Shown here piece after piece: positions 1-4,463 of a stretch of DNA of 8,394 nt. Origin of the DNA: Candidatus Iainarchaeum sp. (GTDB lineage Archaea; Iainarchaeota; Iainarchaeia; Iainarchaeales; DTGL01); the NCBI GenBank assembly GCA_017608995.1, contig JAFCEU010000041.1, positions 1 through 8,394 on the forward strand, read 5' to 3'. The position numbers and the translations under genes were made by a program. Positions within the stretch are counted from its first letter, which is position 1, and every line of letters begins with the position of its first letter. Under the pieces are notes generated by a model that did not search any database, had not been told where the DNA came from, and saw only the letters and a program-made list of their open reading frames with translations.

Positions 1-97
1 CAAAATTATGATAGGTGCTGTTGTGCTCAAAATTAAAATGCTTGGATTTGAATTCACTTCCTTTAAGAGATACAAGTTTATAGTTTCAAACCACTAG
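1..97 (+). CDS. possible 3' end of a truncated gene
   Basis: An open frame enters from the left edge (first full codon at base 2) and closes at a TAG at 95-97, giving about 31 residues ending GFEFTSFKRYKFIVSNH. The mix of hydrophobic and aromatic residues looks like the last beta strands of a globular domain, and a C-terminal strand of this type occurs in class I SAM-dependent methyltransferases, but that is only a resemblance. Nothing upstream is visible, so neither family nor start can be given. It could also be a chance open frame. Confidence 0.25.
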   Translation, partial: KIMIGAVVLKIKMLGFEFTSFKRYKFIVSNH

Positions 98-222
98 GCC
101 TCAGGAATAAAAACAATATCCCCTATACTTTTCTGTAGACGATGATGGGGCAACTACCCCAAAAACAGCCATTAAAAGACTACGAGGCATACGTTAGCAG
201 AAATTCGGGGGCGAGCCAAAAA
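98..222. other. intergenic stretch with nested inverted repeats, no gene called
   Basis: No convincing gene is seen on either strand. The sequence contains several short complementary pairs: GCCTC (98-102) with GAGGC (184-188), CTGT (133-136) with ACAG (165-168), and TGGGG (146-150) with CCCCA (157-161). They nest in that order and could fold as one RNA on either strand. Short overlapping open frames exist (for example + 145-246, and - 101-190), but none has a recognisable motif. The ATGATGG at 142-148 is only a near match to a C box and has no D box at the right distance. Confidence 0.25.
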
Positions 223-678
223 CTAGCTATTGTTTTTTTCTCTTAATTTACGGTCCTCATATAACGCATAAGCAACTCCGAGTAATATACCAGCAACCAT
301 CCAATATCTCCAGATTCCAATTAAAACAGGTCTCATTCCATTAATTAGAACAAAAAGATTTGCGCTGGTTATCCCAATTCCCCAGGCAATAACAATGCTT
401 GTTAAACCAATTCTTTCAGAAGCTTCCTGCAAACCTGGTTTTGGATTTTTCTCTGTTTTTACAGCAAGCCATCCTGTAGCCTTTACTAATAAATATATTC
501 CCACCACAGATACAGGAATAAAAACAAAGTAAAACAGAGGGCTTATTCCATGAACAAGATACGCCCCTAAAGGATAGCCCTCCTTAAGATTGAACTTAGT
601 GATTGCAATATAAGAAAAGATATTGTCAAAACACAAAAATGTTAACAGTATTATCCATAAAATCTTTTTGTTTACCAT
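223..678 (-). CDS. small four-TM membrane protein, function unknown
   Basis: The 151-residue protein has about four predicted membrane segments, roughly residues 5-27, 44-66, 91-112 and 118-140, and ends in a short charged tail (YEDRKLREKNNS). Between TM2 and TM3 is a polar loop with a KTEKNPKPG stretch. The D18 region of TM1 followed by EGYPLGAYL recalls small archaeal integral membrane proteins of the DUF5658 kind, but this is a weak resemblance by eye. The ATG at 678 is preferred because the stop of an upstream small ORF (TAA, 682-680) lies one base before it, giving TAAaATG, so the two are probably translated together. Its location is the cytoplasmic membrane. No catalytic motif is visible. 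Confidence 0.65.
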   Translation of the reverse strand: MVNKKILWIILLTFLCFDNIFSYIAITKFNLKEGYPLGAYLVHGISPLFYFVFIPVSVVGIYLLVKATGWLAVKTEKNPKPGLQEASERIGLTSIVIAWGIGITSANLFVLINGMRPVLIGIWRYWMVAGILLGVAYALYEDRKLREKNNS

Positions 679-679
679 T

Positions 680-769
680 TTATTTCCCGTTCCTATGTTT
701 TAATATAATTATTGCCATTGCTACTATTAAAATAATAACTATAAATGTCGCTGTCAAGTTATTTGACAT
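680..769 (-). CDS. 29-residue single-TM microprotein, coupled to the next membrane gene
   Basis: An ATG at 769 opens a 29-codon frame ending with TAA at 682-680. The product begins MSNNLTATF, then has an almost unbroken hydrophobic run (IVIILIVAMAIIIL) and ends KHRNGK, so it is a one-pass membrane peptide with a positively charged C-terminal end. Its stop is one base from the ATG of the four-TM protein, and a TATA-like box lies upstream at 802-810. This spacing is typical of a two-gene operon and suggests a small partner subunit. It is too short for homology to be judged by eye, and low-complexity hydrophobic ORFs can arise by chance in AT-rich DNA. Confidence 0.5.
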   Translation of the reverse strand: MSNNLTATFIVIILIVAMAIIILKHRNGK

Positions 770-801
770 AAATTAGTTCGCACAAATTCACTTTTTGCCT
801 C

Positions 802-810
802 TATTTAAAA
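802..810 (-). promoter_or_regulatory. TATA-like box for the leftward membrane-protein pair
   Basis: On the minus strand this reads TTTTAAATA, centred about 37 bp upstream of the ATG at 769. That would give a transcript with a leader of about 10 nt. It lies back to back with a rightward TATA-like box, so the region 770-850 can be read as a divergent promoter. Confidence 0.4.
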
Positions 811-816
811 CCAATA

Positions 817-824
817 TTATTTAA
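817..824 (+). promoter_or_regulatory. TATA-like box for the C/D-box sRNA
   Basis: TTATTTAA is centred about 25-30 bp upstream of the predicted 5' end of the guide RNA at about 846-851, the usual archaeal TATA-to-start distance. A second candidate at 801-810 would start slightly further upstream. Confidence 0.35.
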
Positions 825-850
825 TTTGTGTTGCCACCTACGTTTTTTCA

Positions 851-913
851 GGCGATGATGAAGTTAACACCAGCCGAGCGCGAGCGATGATGAATCAATC
901 CAACTCTGAGCTT
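851..913 (+). ncRNA. C/D-box sRNA (2'-O-methylation guide)
   Basis: All four boxes occur in the right order and spacing: C box ATGATGA (855-861), D' box CCGA (874-877, one base from CTGA), C' box ATGATGA (887-893) and D box CTGA (906-909). The two guide intervals, 862-873 (AGTTAACACCAG) and 894-905 (ATCAATCCAACT), are each exactly 12 nt, the length fixed by archaeal C/D RNPs, and the whole gene is about 60 nt. GGC before the C box and GCT after the D box can form a short terminal stem. Such RNAs bind L7Ae, Nop5 and fibrillarin and direct ribose methylation at the base paired to the fifth nucleotide upstream of each D box: a U (opposite A869) in a CUGGUGUUAACU-like target and a G (opposite C901) in an AGUUGGAUUGAU-like target. 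The targets were not identified. Confidence 0.75.
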
Positions 914-963
914 CTTTAATTGAAGATGCGTTTTGACGGATTCTTTATAGGGTAATTAAAAGC

Positions 964-972
964 TTTTTAAAA
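964..972 (+). promoter_or_regulatory. TATA-like box for the UPF0489 gene
   Basis: TTTTTAAAA is centred about 28 bp upstream of the ATG at 996. This matches a leaderless archaeal promoter. Confidence 0.4.
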
Positions 973-995
973 TGGTTTCTTTCAATATTTTTTGA

Positions 996-1783
996 ATGAA
1001 TCACAAATTTATAATCGAAACTCAAGTTGTTGAGTTTTCTAAAAAGCAAATGTTCTTTTTCGTAAACCACAAAGTTGCTGCTCTTTGTTGGGCTAAATTG
1101 AAGGAAAAATTCGGCTTGTGTGATGTTATTACTTTTGATAGTCATGCAGACTACAGTGGTGGAATTATAAGTGCAGCAGATCTGTCTTCAAGTAATAAAT
1201 TACTTTTTGGGAGTAGGTTCTTGACGCATTTACCCCATTTTTCCCTTAATAGGGAATTCATTGATTGGGATATATCGAGCGACGAGGAAAACAAAAAGTT
1301 AATTCAAAAAGAACACAAATTCTTTTTTCCAACTAATGATAACTTTATAGACGTAGCTTTCATGAAAAACATAGTTAAAAATGTTTACATGTATTACTTA
1401 AACAGAATTGGAAACACCGCTAATAACGAGTGCGATGGTATTAATGGAAGTATTCATAAATTTTTAGATAGAAAAATAAACAAGTTTGTTGATCCCAAAG
1501 ATTCTTTTATCTTAGACCTTGATTTTGATTTTTTTACAAAGACAGTTGAATCTGATACAAACTGATTTCTAACAGGGAAATTAAAAAATACTTAAAATTG
1601 ATAAAATCTTTGGTGAAAGATGAGCTTTGTGTTGGAATGGCAATCGCTTTAGAGCCTGACTTGTTAGATGATCGTGGAAACAATTGTAAACTTCTTGGCA
1701 AATATTTTTCCAAAATTTTTAACATAAATTTAAATGATATAATTACCAATTTACTAAATTCATATTATATATTACTTAAATGA
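996..1783 (+). pseudogene. UPF0489 family protein (arginase-like fold), broken by a -1 frameshift
   Basis: The first frame gives 189 residues with TFDSHADYSGG (D48, H50, D52) and LDLDFDFF (D174, D176, D178). These are the two metal-binding Asp/His motifs of the arginase-like fold as used in UPF0489 (C5orf22-like) proteins, whose substrate is not established. An in-frame TGA precedes the ATG, so the start cannot lie further upstream. The frame stops at 1563-1565, only about 11 residues after the second motif. The -1 frame is open from 1556 to the TGA at 1781-1783 and continues naturally as KLISNREIKKYLKL and then CVGMAIALEPDLLDD, which fits the following strand and helix of the family. Joined, the product is about 261 residues. 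One lost base near ACAAACTGA (1557-1565) explains the break. Either the gene has recently decayed or the sequence has an indel error. It is more A/T-rich than the genes to the right. Confidence 0.65.
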
Positions 1784-1807
1784 GGATGAGCTTTTTGCAA
1801 CGGAAAG

Positions 1808-1816
1808 TTATTAAAA
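1808..1816 (+). promoter_or_regulatory. TATA-like box for the kinase-like gene
   Basis: TTATTAAAA is centred 27 bp before the ATG at 1839. This is the spacing of a leaderless transcript and supports that ATG over the GTG at 1824. Confidence 0.35.
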
Positions 1817-1838
1817 CTCAAGAGTGCTTTGTTTTTAT

Positions 1839-2477
1839 ATGGGCGGATTTCGGGGCAGGCAAAGAAGAATCAAGCATTTTGGAAAGCGTGCAGAAGCTTT
1901 TGCGAGAGATATTGCGAGGGGTGTTGGCTTTAGAGAAGTTGTGCGAGATGGAAAGAAGATATTTGTTGGCACAGGCAAACATAGGCGTCTTGTGATAAAA
2001 CCACGAAATTCAAATTTTAGAAAAATATTTCCTTTCATTAGGCGGATAGAAGAAGCCTTGCTTTTAAGAGAAAAAGATCCAAAAACAAGGCCAAAATCTT
2101 ACATACTTGTTCCTCTAAAGGCTTCTCCGCACCTTGAAGTACAAGAATATATGGAAAAACCAACATTATATCAGCTGATTACCTTTTTAGAGATGAGGAA
2201 AAGCCCTAAAGCACCTAGAGTCAAAGGAAAAACCACTCTCAATGAAGAAGAAATTCTTTTATGCAAGCGTTTCGCTAAGCGATATCCTAATATCACCTTA
2301 GAAATGCTGAAAGAATTGGGGAAAGAGCTAAGGTATGATGTTATAGATGTTGCACCCGAAGAGATGATTTTCCAGTATCATTTCACCCCAAGAAATGTGT
2401 TAGTGCTTGGCCAGCGAAAAGGTGGCAGAAGCGGAAAAGGAGATAGAAGAATCAAAATAGCTATAATCGATATTTAA
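1839..2477 (+). CDS. basic protein with a degenerate kinase-like motif order (putative pseudokinase), function unknown
   Basis: The 212-residue protein has a strongly basic N-terminus (MGGFRGRQRRIKHFGKR). I do not recognise a named family, but the motif order suggests a protein-kinase/APH-type fold. RLVIKPR has a candidate beta-3 lysine (K54). The helix around residues 60-80 contains IEEALLLRE. A hinge-like stretch YILVPLKASPHLEVQEYMEK lies at 88-107. QYHFTPRNVLVL at 179-190 mirrors HxDxxPxNVLV of the catalytic loop (P184 and N186 kept, H and D replaced by Q179 and H181). IAIIDI at the very end has an Asp (D211) where the DFG Asp would sit. The chain stops there, so the C-lobe helices are missing. 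It could be a truncated or pseudo-kinase, or an unrelated fold. A GTG at 1824 would add five residues; the ATG is preferred for its TATA spacing. A mobile element starts 15 bp after the stop, leaving the coding end intact. Confidence 0.6.
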   Translation: MGGFRGRQRRIKHFGKRAEAFARDIARGVGFREVVRDGKKIFVGTGKHRRLVIKPRNSNFRKIFPFIRRIEEALLLREKDPKTRPKSYILVPLKASPHLEVQEYMEKPTLYQLITFLEMRKSPKAPRVKGKTTLNEEEILLCKRFAKRYPNITLEMLKELGKELRYDVIDVAPEEMIFQYHFTPRNVLVLGQRKGGRSGKGDRRIKIAIIDI

Positions 2478-2483
2478 GCCAGC

Positions 2484-2492
2484 GTTTAACCA
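2484..2492. repeat. left target-site duplication (9 bp)
   Basis: GTTTAACCA directly abuts the left terminal inverted repeat and is identical, in the same orientation, to 3754-3762 abutting the right one. A related GTTTAACA occurs inside the element at 2543-2550. Confidence 0.8.
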
Positions 2493-2516
2493 GGTTCTGT
2501 TAACTTATTGTTGGTA
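2493..2516 (+). repeat. left terminal inverted repeat (24 bp)
   Basis: It begins GGTTCTGTTAAC and ends TTGTTGGTA. It is the exact reverse complement of 3730-3753; identity ends at the next base on both sides. Confidence 0.85.
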
Positions 2517-2574
2517 AGAATTTTTAAATAAATGACATTAACGTTTAACACTTCGGAACAATACCTCTGGCGCT

Positions 2575-2588
2575 ATTTTTTATTTTTA
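2575..2588 (+). terminator. T-rich tract, possible transcription stop near the element's left end
   Basis: Two T runs (TTTTTT, A, TTTTT) follow GGCGC. Archaeal termination often needs only such U-rich stretches. It could shield the cassette from readthrough of the upstream gene. There is no strong hairpin before it. Confidence 0.25.
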
Positions 2589-2618
2589 CTAACAACAAAA
2601 TTTGAAACAAAACCAATT

Positions 2619-2630
2619 CTTTTAAATATC
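2619..2630 (+). promoter_or_regulatory. strong TATA-like box in the alkD leader
   Basis: CTTTTAAATATC is the best TATA match inside the element. Its centre lies 25 bp before an ATG at 2649 that opens a 12-codon ORF (MEQDLKQFSLLQ, stop at 2687). A 19-codon ORF (2696-2755, MGTIGKQYRRIGDVQICYF) follows before alkD. A transcript from here would carry a leader of about 143 nt with these two mini-ORFs. Confidence 0.35.
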
Positions 2631-2764
2631 TTAATTTATTTTAATTATATGGAACAAGATTTGAAACAATTCTCTCTTTTGCAGTAGGCAAAAATATGGG
2701 AACTATCGGAAAACAATATCGCCGTATTGGAGATGTTCAAATTTGCTACTTTTAACAAATTTGG

Positions 2765-2772
2765 GTTTAAAC
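2765..2772 (+). promoter_or_regulatory. TATA-like palindrome immediately upstream of alkD
   Basis: GTTTAAAC is centred about 24 bp before the ATG at 2793 and would give a leaderless alkD transcript. It competes with the better-looking box at 2619-2630 as the alkD promoter. Confidence 0.3.
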
Positions 2773-2792
2773 TTTCCTAAAAGTTGGGAACT

Positions 2793-3518
2793 ATGGGGAC
2801 TACGAACATTCTAAAAAAAGTTCGCCAAGAACTCAAAGCAAATGGAGATGAAAAATGCAGGCGCGATAGTCAAAAATATTTCAAAGAAAAAATATCTTGT
2901 TATGGAATTAGAACTCCGATTGTTCGCAAGATTGCCAAGAAATATTTTAAACAAATTAAGCACCTTGATAAAAAAGAGATATTTGCTTTAAGTGAAGAAC
3001 TTTTCAAAAATCAATATAACGAAGAAGCCACTATTGCTATCCAATGGGTTGGTTCACTTTCTAATCAATTCGTAAAGTCTGATTTTAAGATTTTTGAAAA
3101 TTGGCTCACAAAATATATAGATAACTGGGCGAAAAATGACGATTTTTGCTTACATATAATTCATCCAATGATTGAAAAATATCCTGACTTGATTGACAAA
3201 TTAAAATCATGGTCGCACTCCAAAAATATGTGGCTAAGAAGAGCTTCAGCAGTTAGTTTTATTACAAGAATCGGCGCTTTTTATGCCACAAGACATAATC
3301 TTAAAGATATTTTTGAAGTTGCTGAAACGCTTTTGCACGATAAAGAAGATTTGGTGCAAAAGGGATATGGCTGGATGTTAAAAGCTGCATCTGTTCATAA
3401 TCAAAAAGAAGTTTTTGAATTTGTAATGAAATATAAATCAAGTATGCCGAGAACTGCATTAAGATATGCTATTGAAAAAATGCCTGCCAATCTCAAGAAA
3501 CAAGCAATGATGAAATAG
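2793..3518 (+). CDS. alkD: DNA alkylation repair protein, AlkD family (DNA glycosylase)
   Basis: The 241-residue protein has the helical HEAT-like repeat layout of the AlkD family (COG4912), which excises positively charged alkylated bases such as 3- and 7-methylpurines from DNA. Family residues are visible: W112 and D116 in DNWAKNDD (the Trp and Asp four apart, as W109/D113 in Bacillus cereus AlkD), the arginines R149-R150 in MWLRRASAVSFI at the place of R148, and W194 in GYGWMLK at the place of W187. The C-terminal PRTALRYAIEKMP is also typical. Length fits the family (about 230-240). The ATG at 2793 is chosen; an in-frame TTG at 2784 would add three residues (MGT) that repeat the next three. 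The gene is intact and is the sole passenger between the inverted repeats, so it was moved as cargo. It probably gives mild resistance to methylating agents. Confidence 0.88.
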   Translation: MGTTNILKKVRQELKANGDEKCRRDSQKYFKEKISCYGIRTPIVRKIAKKYFKQIKHLDKKEIFALSEELFKNQYNEEATIAIQWVGSLSNQFVKSDFKIFENWLTKYIDNWAKNDDFCLHIIHPMIEKYPDLIDKLKSWSHSKNMWLRRASAVSFITRIGAFYATRHNLKDIFEVAETLLHDKEDLVQKGYGWMLKAASVHNQKEVFEFVMKYKSSMPRTALRYAIEKMPANLKKQAMMK

Positions 3519-3535
3519 AATTTATTTGCCCCTAC

Positions 3536-3541
3536 TTTTTT
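3536..3541 (+). terminator. T6 tract after alkD
   Basis: A run of six T starts 18 bp after the alkD stop, in the context CCCCTAC-T6-AAAAA. This is a plausible archaeal U-tract terminator. There is no hairpin of note. Confidence 0.3.
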
Positions 3542-3637
3542 AAAAATAGAAAACAAGCCCTTTAAGATTAATAGTAACGGAGAATTAGAAACTCAAGCCA
3601 TGCTGCGCTCTCACTCCATTTCATTCTGTTCGGGTTA

Positions 3638-3731
3638 TATAACAAGGATAATGAGGAAAATGGTCCGGCTCGCCATTTTCCCAAATTTGCTTCACTTCGT
3701 TCCGCAAACTTCTCCTAATCCTGATGTTATA
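3638..3731. other. imperfect palindromic fold resembling an integron attC site
   Basis: TATAACA (3638-3644) pairs with TGTTATA (3725-3731), and AGGAT (3645-3649) pairs with ATCCT (3718-3722), leaving two extra bases (GA, 3723-3724) unpaired on one side only. Inside are two further hairpins: GGAAAATGG (3655-3663) with CCATTTTCC (3673-3681), and TTTGC (3686-3690) with GCAAA (3704-3708). The layout of AAC and GTT cores at the two ends, two stem boxes separated by extrahelical bases, a variable folded centre and a total of 94 bp just after an ORF is that of attC recombination sites of integron gene cassettes. The R' core GTTATAC departs from the GTTRRRY consensus at one base. It could instead be an unrelated structured element. 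Its last two bases overlap the right terminal repeat. Confidence 0.4.
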
Positions 3732-3753
3732 CCAACAATAAGTTAACAGAACC
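3730..3753 (-). repeat. right terminal inverted repeat (24 bp)
   Basis: It begins TACCAACAATAAG and ends AACAGAACC. It is the exact reverse complement of 2493-2516. Confidence 0.85.
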
Positions 3754-3762
3754 GTTTAACCA
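3754..3762. repeat. right target-site duplication (9 bp)
   Basis: GTTTAACCA is identical to 2484-2492 and immediately follows the right terminal repeat. Deleting the element and one copy restores a continuous junction running into the receiver promoter. Confidence 0.8.
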
Positions 3763-3766
3763 AAAC

Positions 3767-3777
3767 TTTTTTATATT
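3767..3777 (+). promoter_or_regulatory. TATA-like box for the receiver gene
   Basis: TTTTTTATATT is centred about 24 bp before the ATG at 3796 and starts only 5 bp after the target duplication. The mobile element therefore inserted just upstream of this promoter rather than in it. Confidence 0.45.
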
Positions 3778-3795
3778 GTAGAAAATAAGTAGAGC

Positions 3796-4251
3796 ATGGC
3801 TGAAAAGAAGGAGAAAATAAGGGTTCTTTACGTTGGACCTAGTTTGTTTCCTGCGGTTTTGTGGTTTGAATATAATGAATCTTTTAAGAGCTTTTTTGGT
3901 GAGGACTTCGAATTCATGCATGTGCAGACAGGCAAGGAAGCTTTGGAAGCAGTGAAAAAGAAACCAGTAAATATGGTGATATGCGATATTTCACTTGGTG
4001 TCGAGGTTAAGGGTAAACCTATGGATATTCCGTCCTTAAATCTTCTTGAAGAAATAAGTAAGCTCAGCCCAAAAACACACCTAGCTGTGTTATGTCACTA
4101 TGGGATTATTAAAAACCCCTTGATATTTAAGCAACTTCCAAAGGATGTGAAGGTCTTTGATTTCCGTTTTCAGGGGGTTTCAGAGTTAAATGCTGCCATA
4201 GATTCTCTTGTAAAAAACCATGGCGCGATAAACCAGCCAAAATTGAAATAA
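3796..4251 (+). CDS. divergent CheY-like receiver domain protein
   Basis: The 151-residue single-domain protein follows the alternating beta/alpha pattern of response-regulator receivers. IRVLYVG (8-14) is beta 1. GKEALEAVKKKPVNMVICDISL (46-67) carries the candidate phospho-acceptor D64 at the end of beta 3. A loop GVEVKGKPMDIPSLNLLEEISKLSP leads to alpha 3, LAVLCHYG (96-103) is beta 4, and VKVFDF (118-123) is beta 5. The acidic pair that normally follows beta 1 is replaced by VGP (13-15), the beta-4 Thr/Ser position is C100 or nearby, and no clear conserved Lys follows beta 5. Classical Mg-dependent phosphorylation is therefore doubtful, and it may be a pseudo-receiver used for protein contacts. 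There is no output domain and no adjacent histidine kinase. The TATA box suggests a leaderless message starting at this ATG. Confidence 0.6.
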   Translation: MAEKKEKIRVLYVGPSLFPAVLWFEYNESFKSFFGEDFEFMHVQTGKEALEAVKKKPVNMVICDISLGVEVKGKPMDIPSLNLLEEISKLSPKTHLAVLCHYGIIKNPLIFKQLPKDVKVFDFRFQGVSELNAAIDSLVKNHGAINQPKLK

Positions 4252-4257
4252 AGCAAG

Positions 4258-4272
4258 CTATCGGACCGATAG
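4258..4272. promoter_or_regulatory. perfect 15-bp palindrome downstream of the receiver gene
   Basis: CTATCGG, A, CCGATAG is a perfect odd palindrome starting 6 bp after the receiver stop and ending 5 bp before the GTG of the next ORF. As DNA it fits a dimeric regulator site. As RNA it could form a 5-bp hairpin (CTATC with GATAG, loop GGACC) that might separate the two genes. There is no T tract for termination. Confidence 0.4.
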
Positions 4273-4277
4273 TACAT

Positions 4278-4463
4278 GTGACGCCAGGTGGCCAGCGAAA
4301 GGATATTATAAGACTTTACGAATCACACAAGGAAAAGCCATGGTTTCAGAGAATGATACGGCTCGGTTTTAGGCCTGAAGACCCTGTCACTTCTCTGAGA
4401 AAAATAATGGAAACCAAAGGAAAGCAAGGAGGACTTTCTAAAAGAGAAGGGAGATTATGTTAG
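4278..4463 (+). CDS. small basic hypothetical protein (possibly the first part of a frameshifted gene)
   Basis: The 61-residue frame starts with GTG and begins MTPGGQRKDIIRLYESHKEK. It is rich in Lys and Arg, with a helical-looking centre (PWFQRMIRLGFRPEDPVTSLRKIME). I do not recognise it. Its last codons overlap the ATG of the following ORF (ATGTTAG, 4457-4463). If one base is restored in the GGG run at 4449-4451, the product would read SKREGEIMLDAYFRLLKAE, joining both ORFs into about 92 residues, and that reading looks more natural than the RLC ending. The frame is also open without a stop upstream into the receiver gene, with no better start codon than the GTG. Confidence 0.45.
   Translation: MTPGGQRKDIIRLYESHKEKPWFQRMIRLGFRPEDPVTSLRKIMETKGKQGGLSKREGRLC

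Larger units (their letters stand above)
2493..3753. mobile_element. non-autonomous transposon / mobile insertion cassette carrying alkD
   Basis: The 1261-bp element is bounded by perfect 24-bp inverted repeats (2493-2516 and 3730-3753) and flanked by a perfect 9-bp direct repeat, so it shows the signature of a transposition event. No transposase-length frame lies inside. The only gene of size is an AlkD-type glycosylase in the middle, with an attC-like fold beside the right end. The organisation matches mobile insertion cassettes, in which IS ends enclose a passenger gene and the transposase acts in trans. The ends begin GGTTCTGTTAAC, which recalls IS6-family termini; that family usually makes 8-bp duplications, so assignment is tentative. 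It sits 6 bp after the stop of the kinase-like gene plus the duplication, and just upstream of the receiver gene's TATA box, so neither neighbour is interrupted. Confidence 0.8.

Noticed and set aside
141..200. Second C/D-box sRNA starting at ATGATGG
   Set aside because: The C box has a mismatch at its last base and no CTGA or near match lies 12 nt before any second box.
945..1145. Minus-strand frame of 66 codons opposite the UPF0489 gene
   Set aside because: It lies antisense to a region with clear metal-binding motifs, and its Lys/Phe/Asn-rich composition is expected from the complement of AT-rich coding DNA.
1556..1565. Programmed -1 ribosomal frameshift in the UPF0489 gene
   Set aside because: The bases TACAAACTGA do not form an X-XXY-YYZ slippery heptamer and no strong downstream hairpin is evident, so an indel is the simpler reading.
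1780..1995. Plus-strand frame of 71 codons overlapping the start of the kinase-like gene
   Set aside because: It is in a different frame from the longer gene that starts at 1839, has no recognisable motif, and ends inside that gene. It is a shadow.
3505..3515. C-box-like ATGATGA at the end of alkD
   Set aside because: It is formed by the codons for the terminal Met-Met-Lys and has no D box downstream at a suitable distance.
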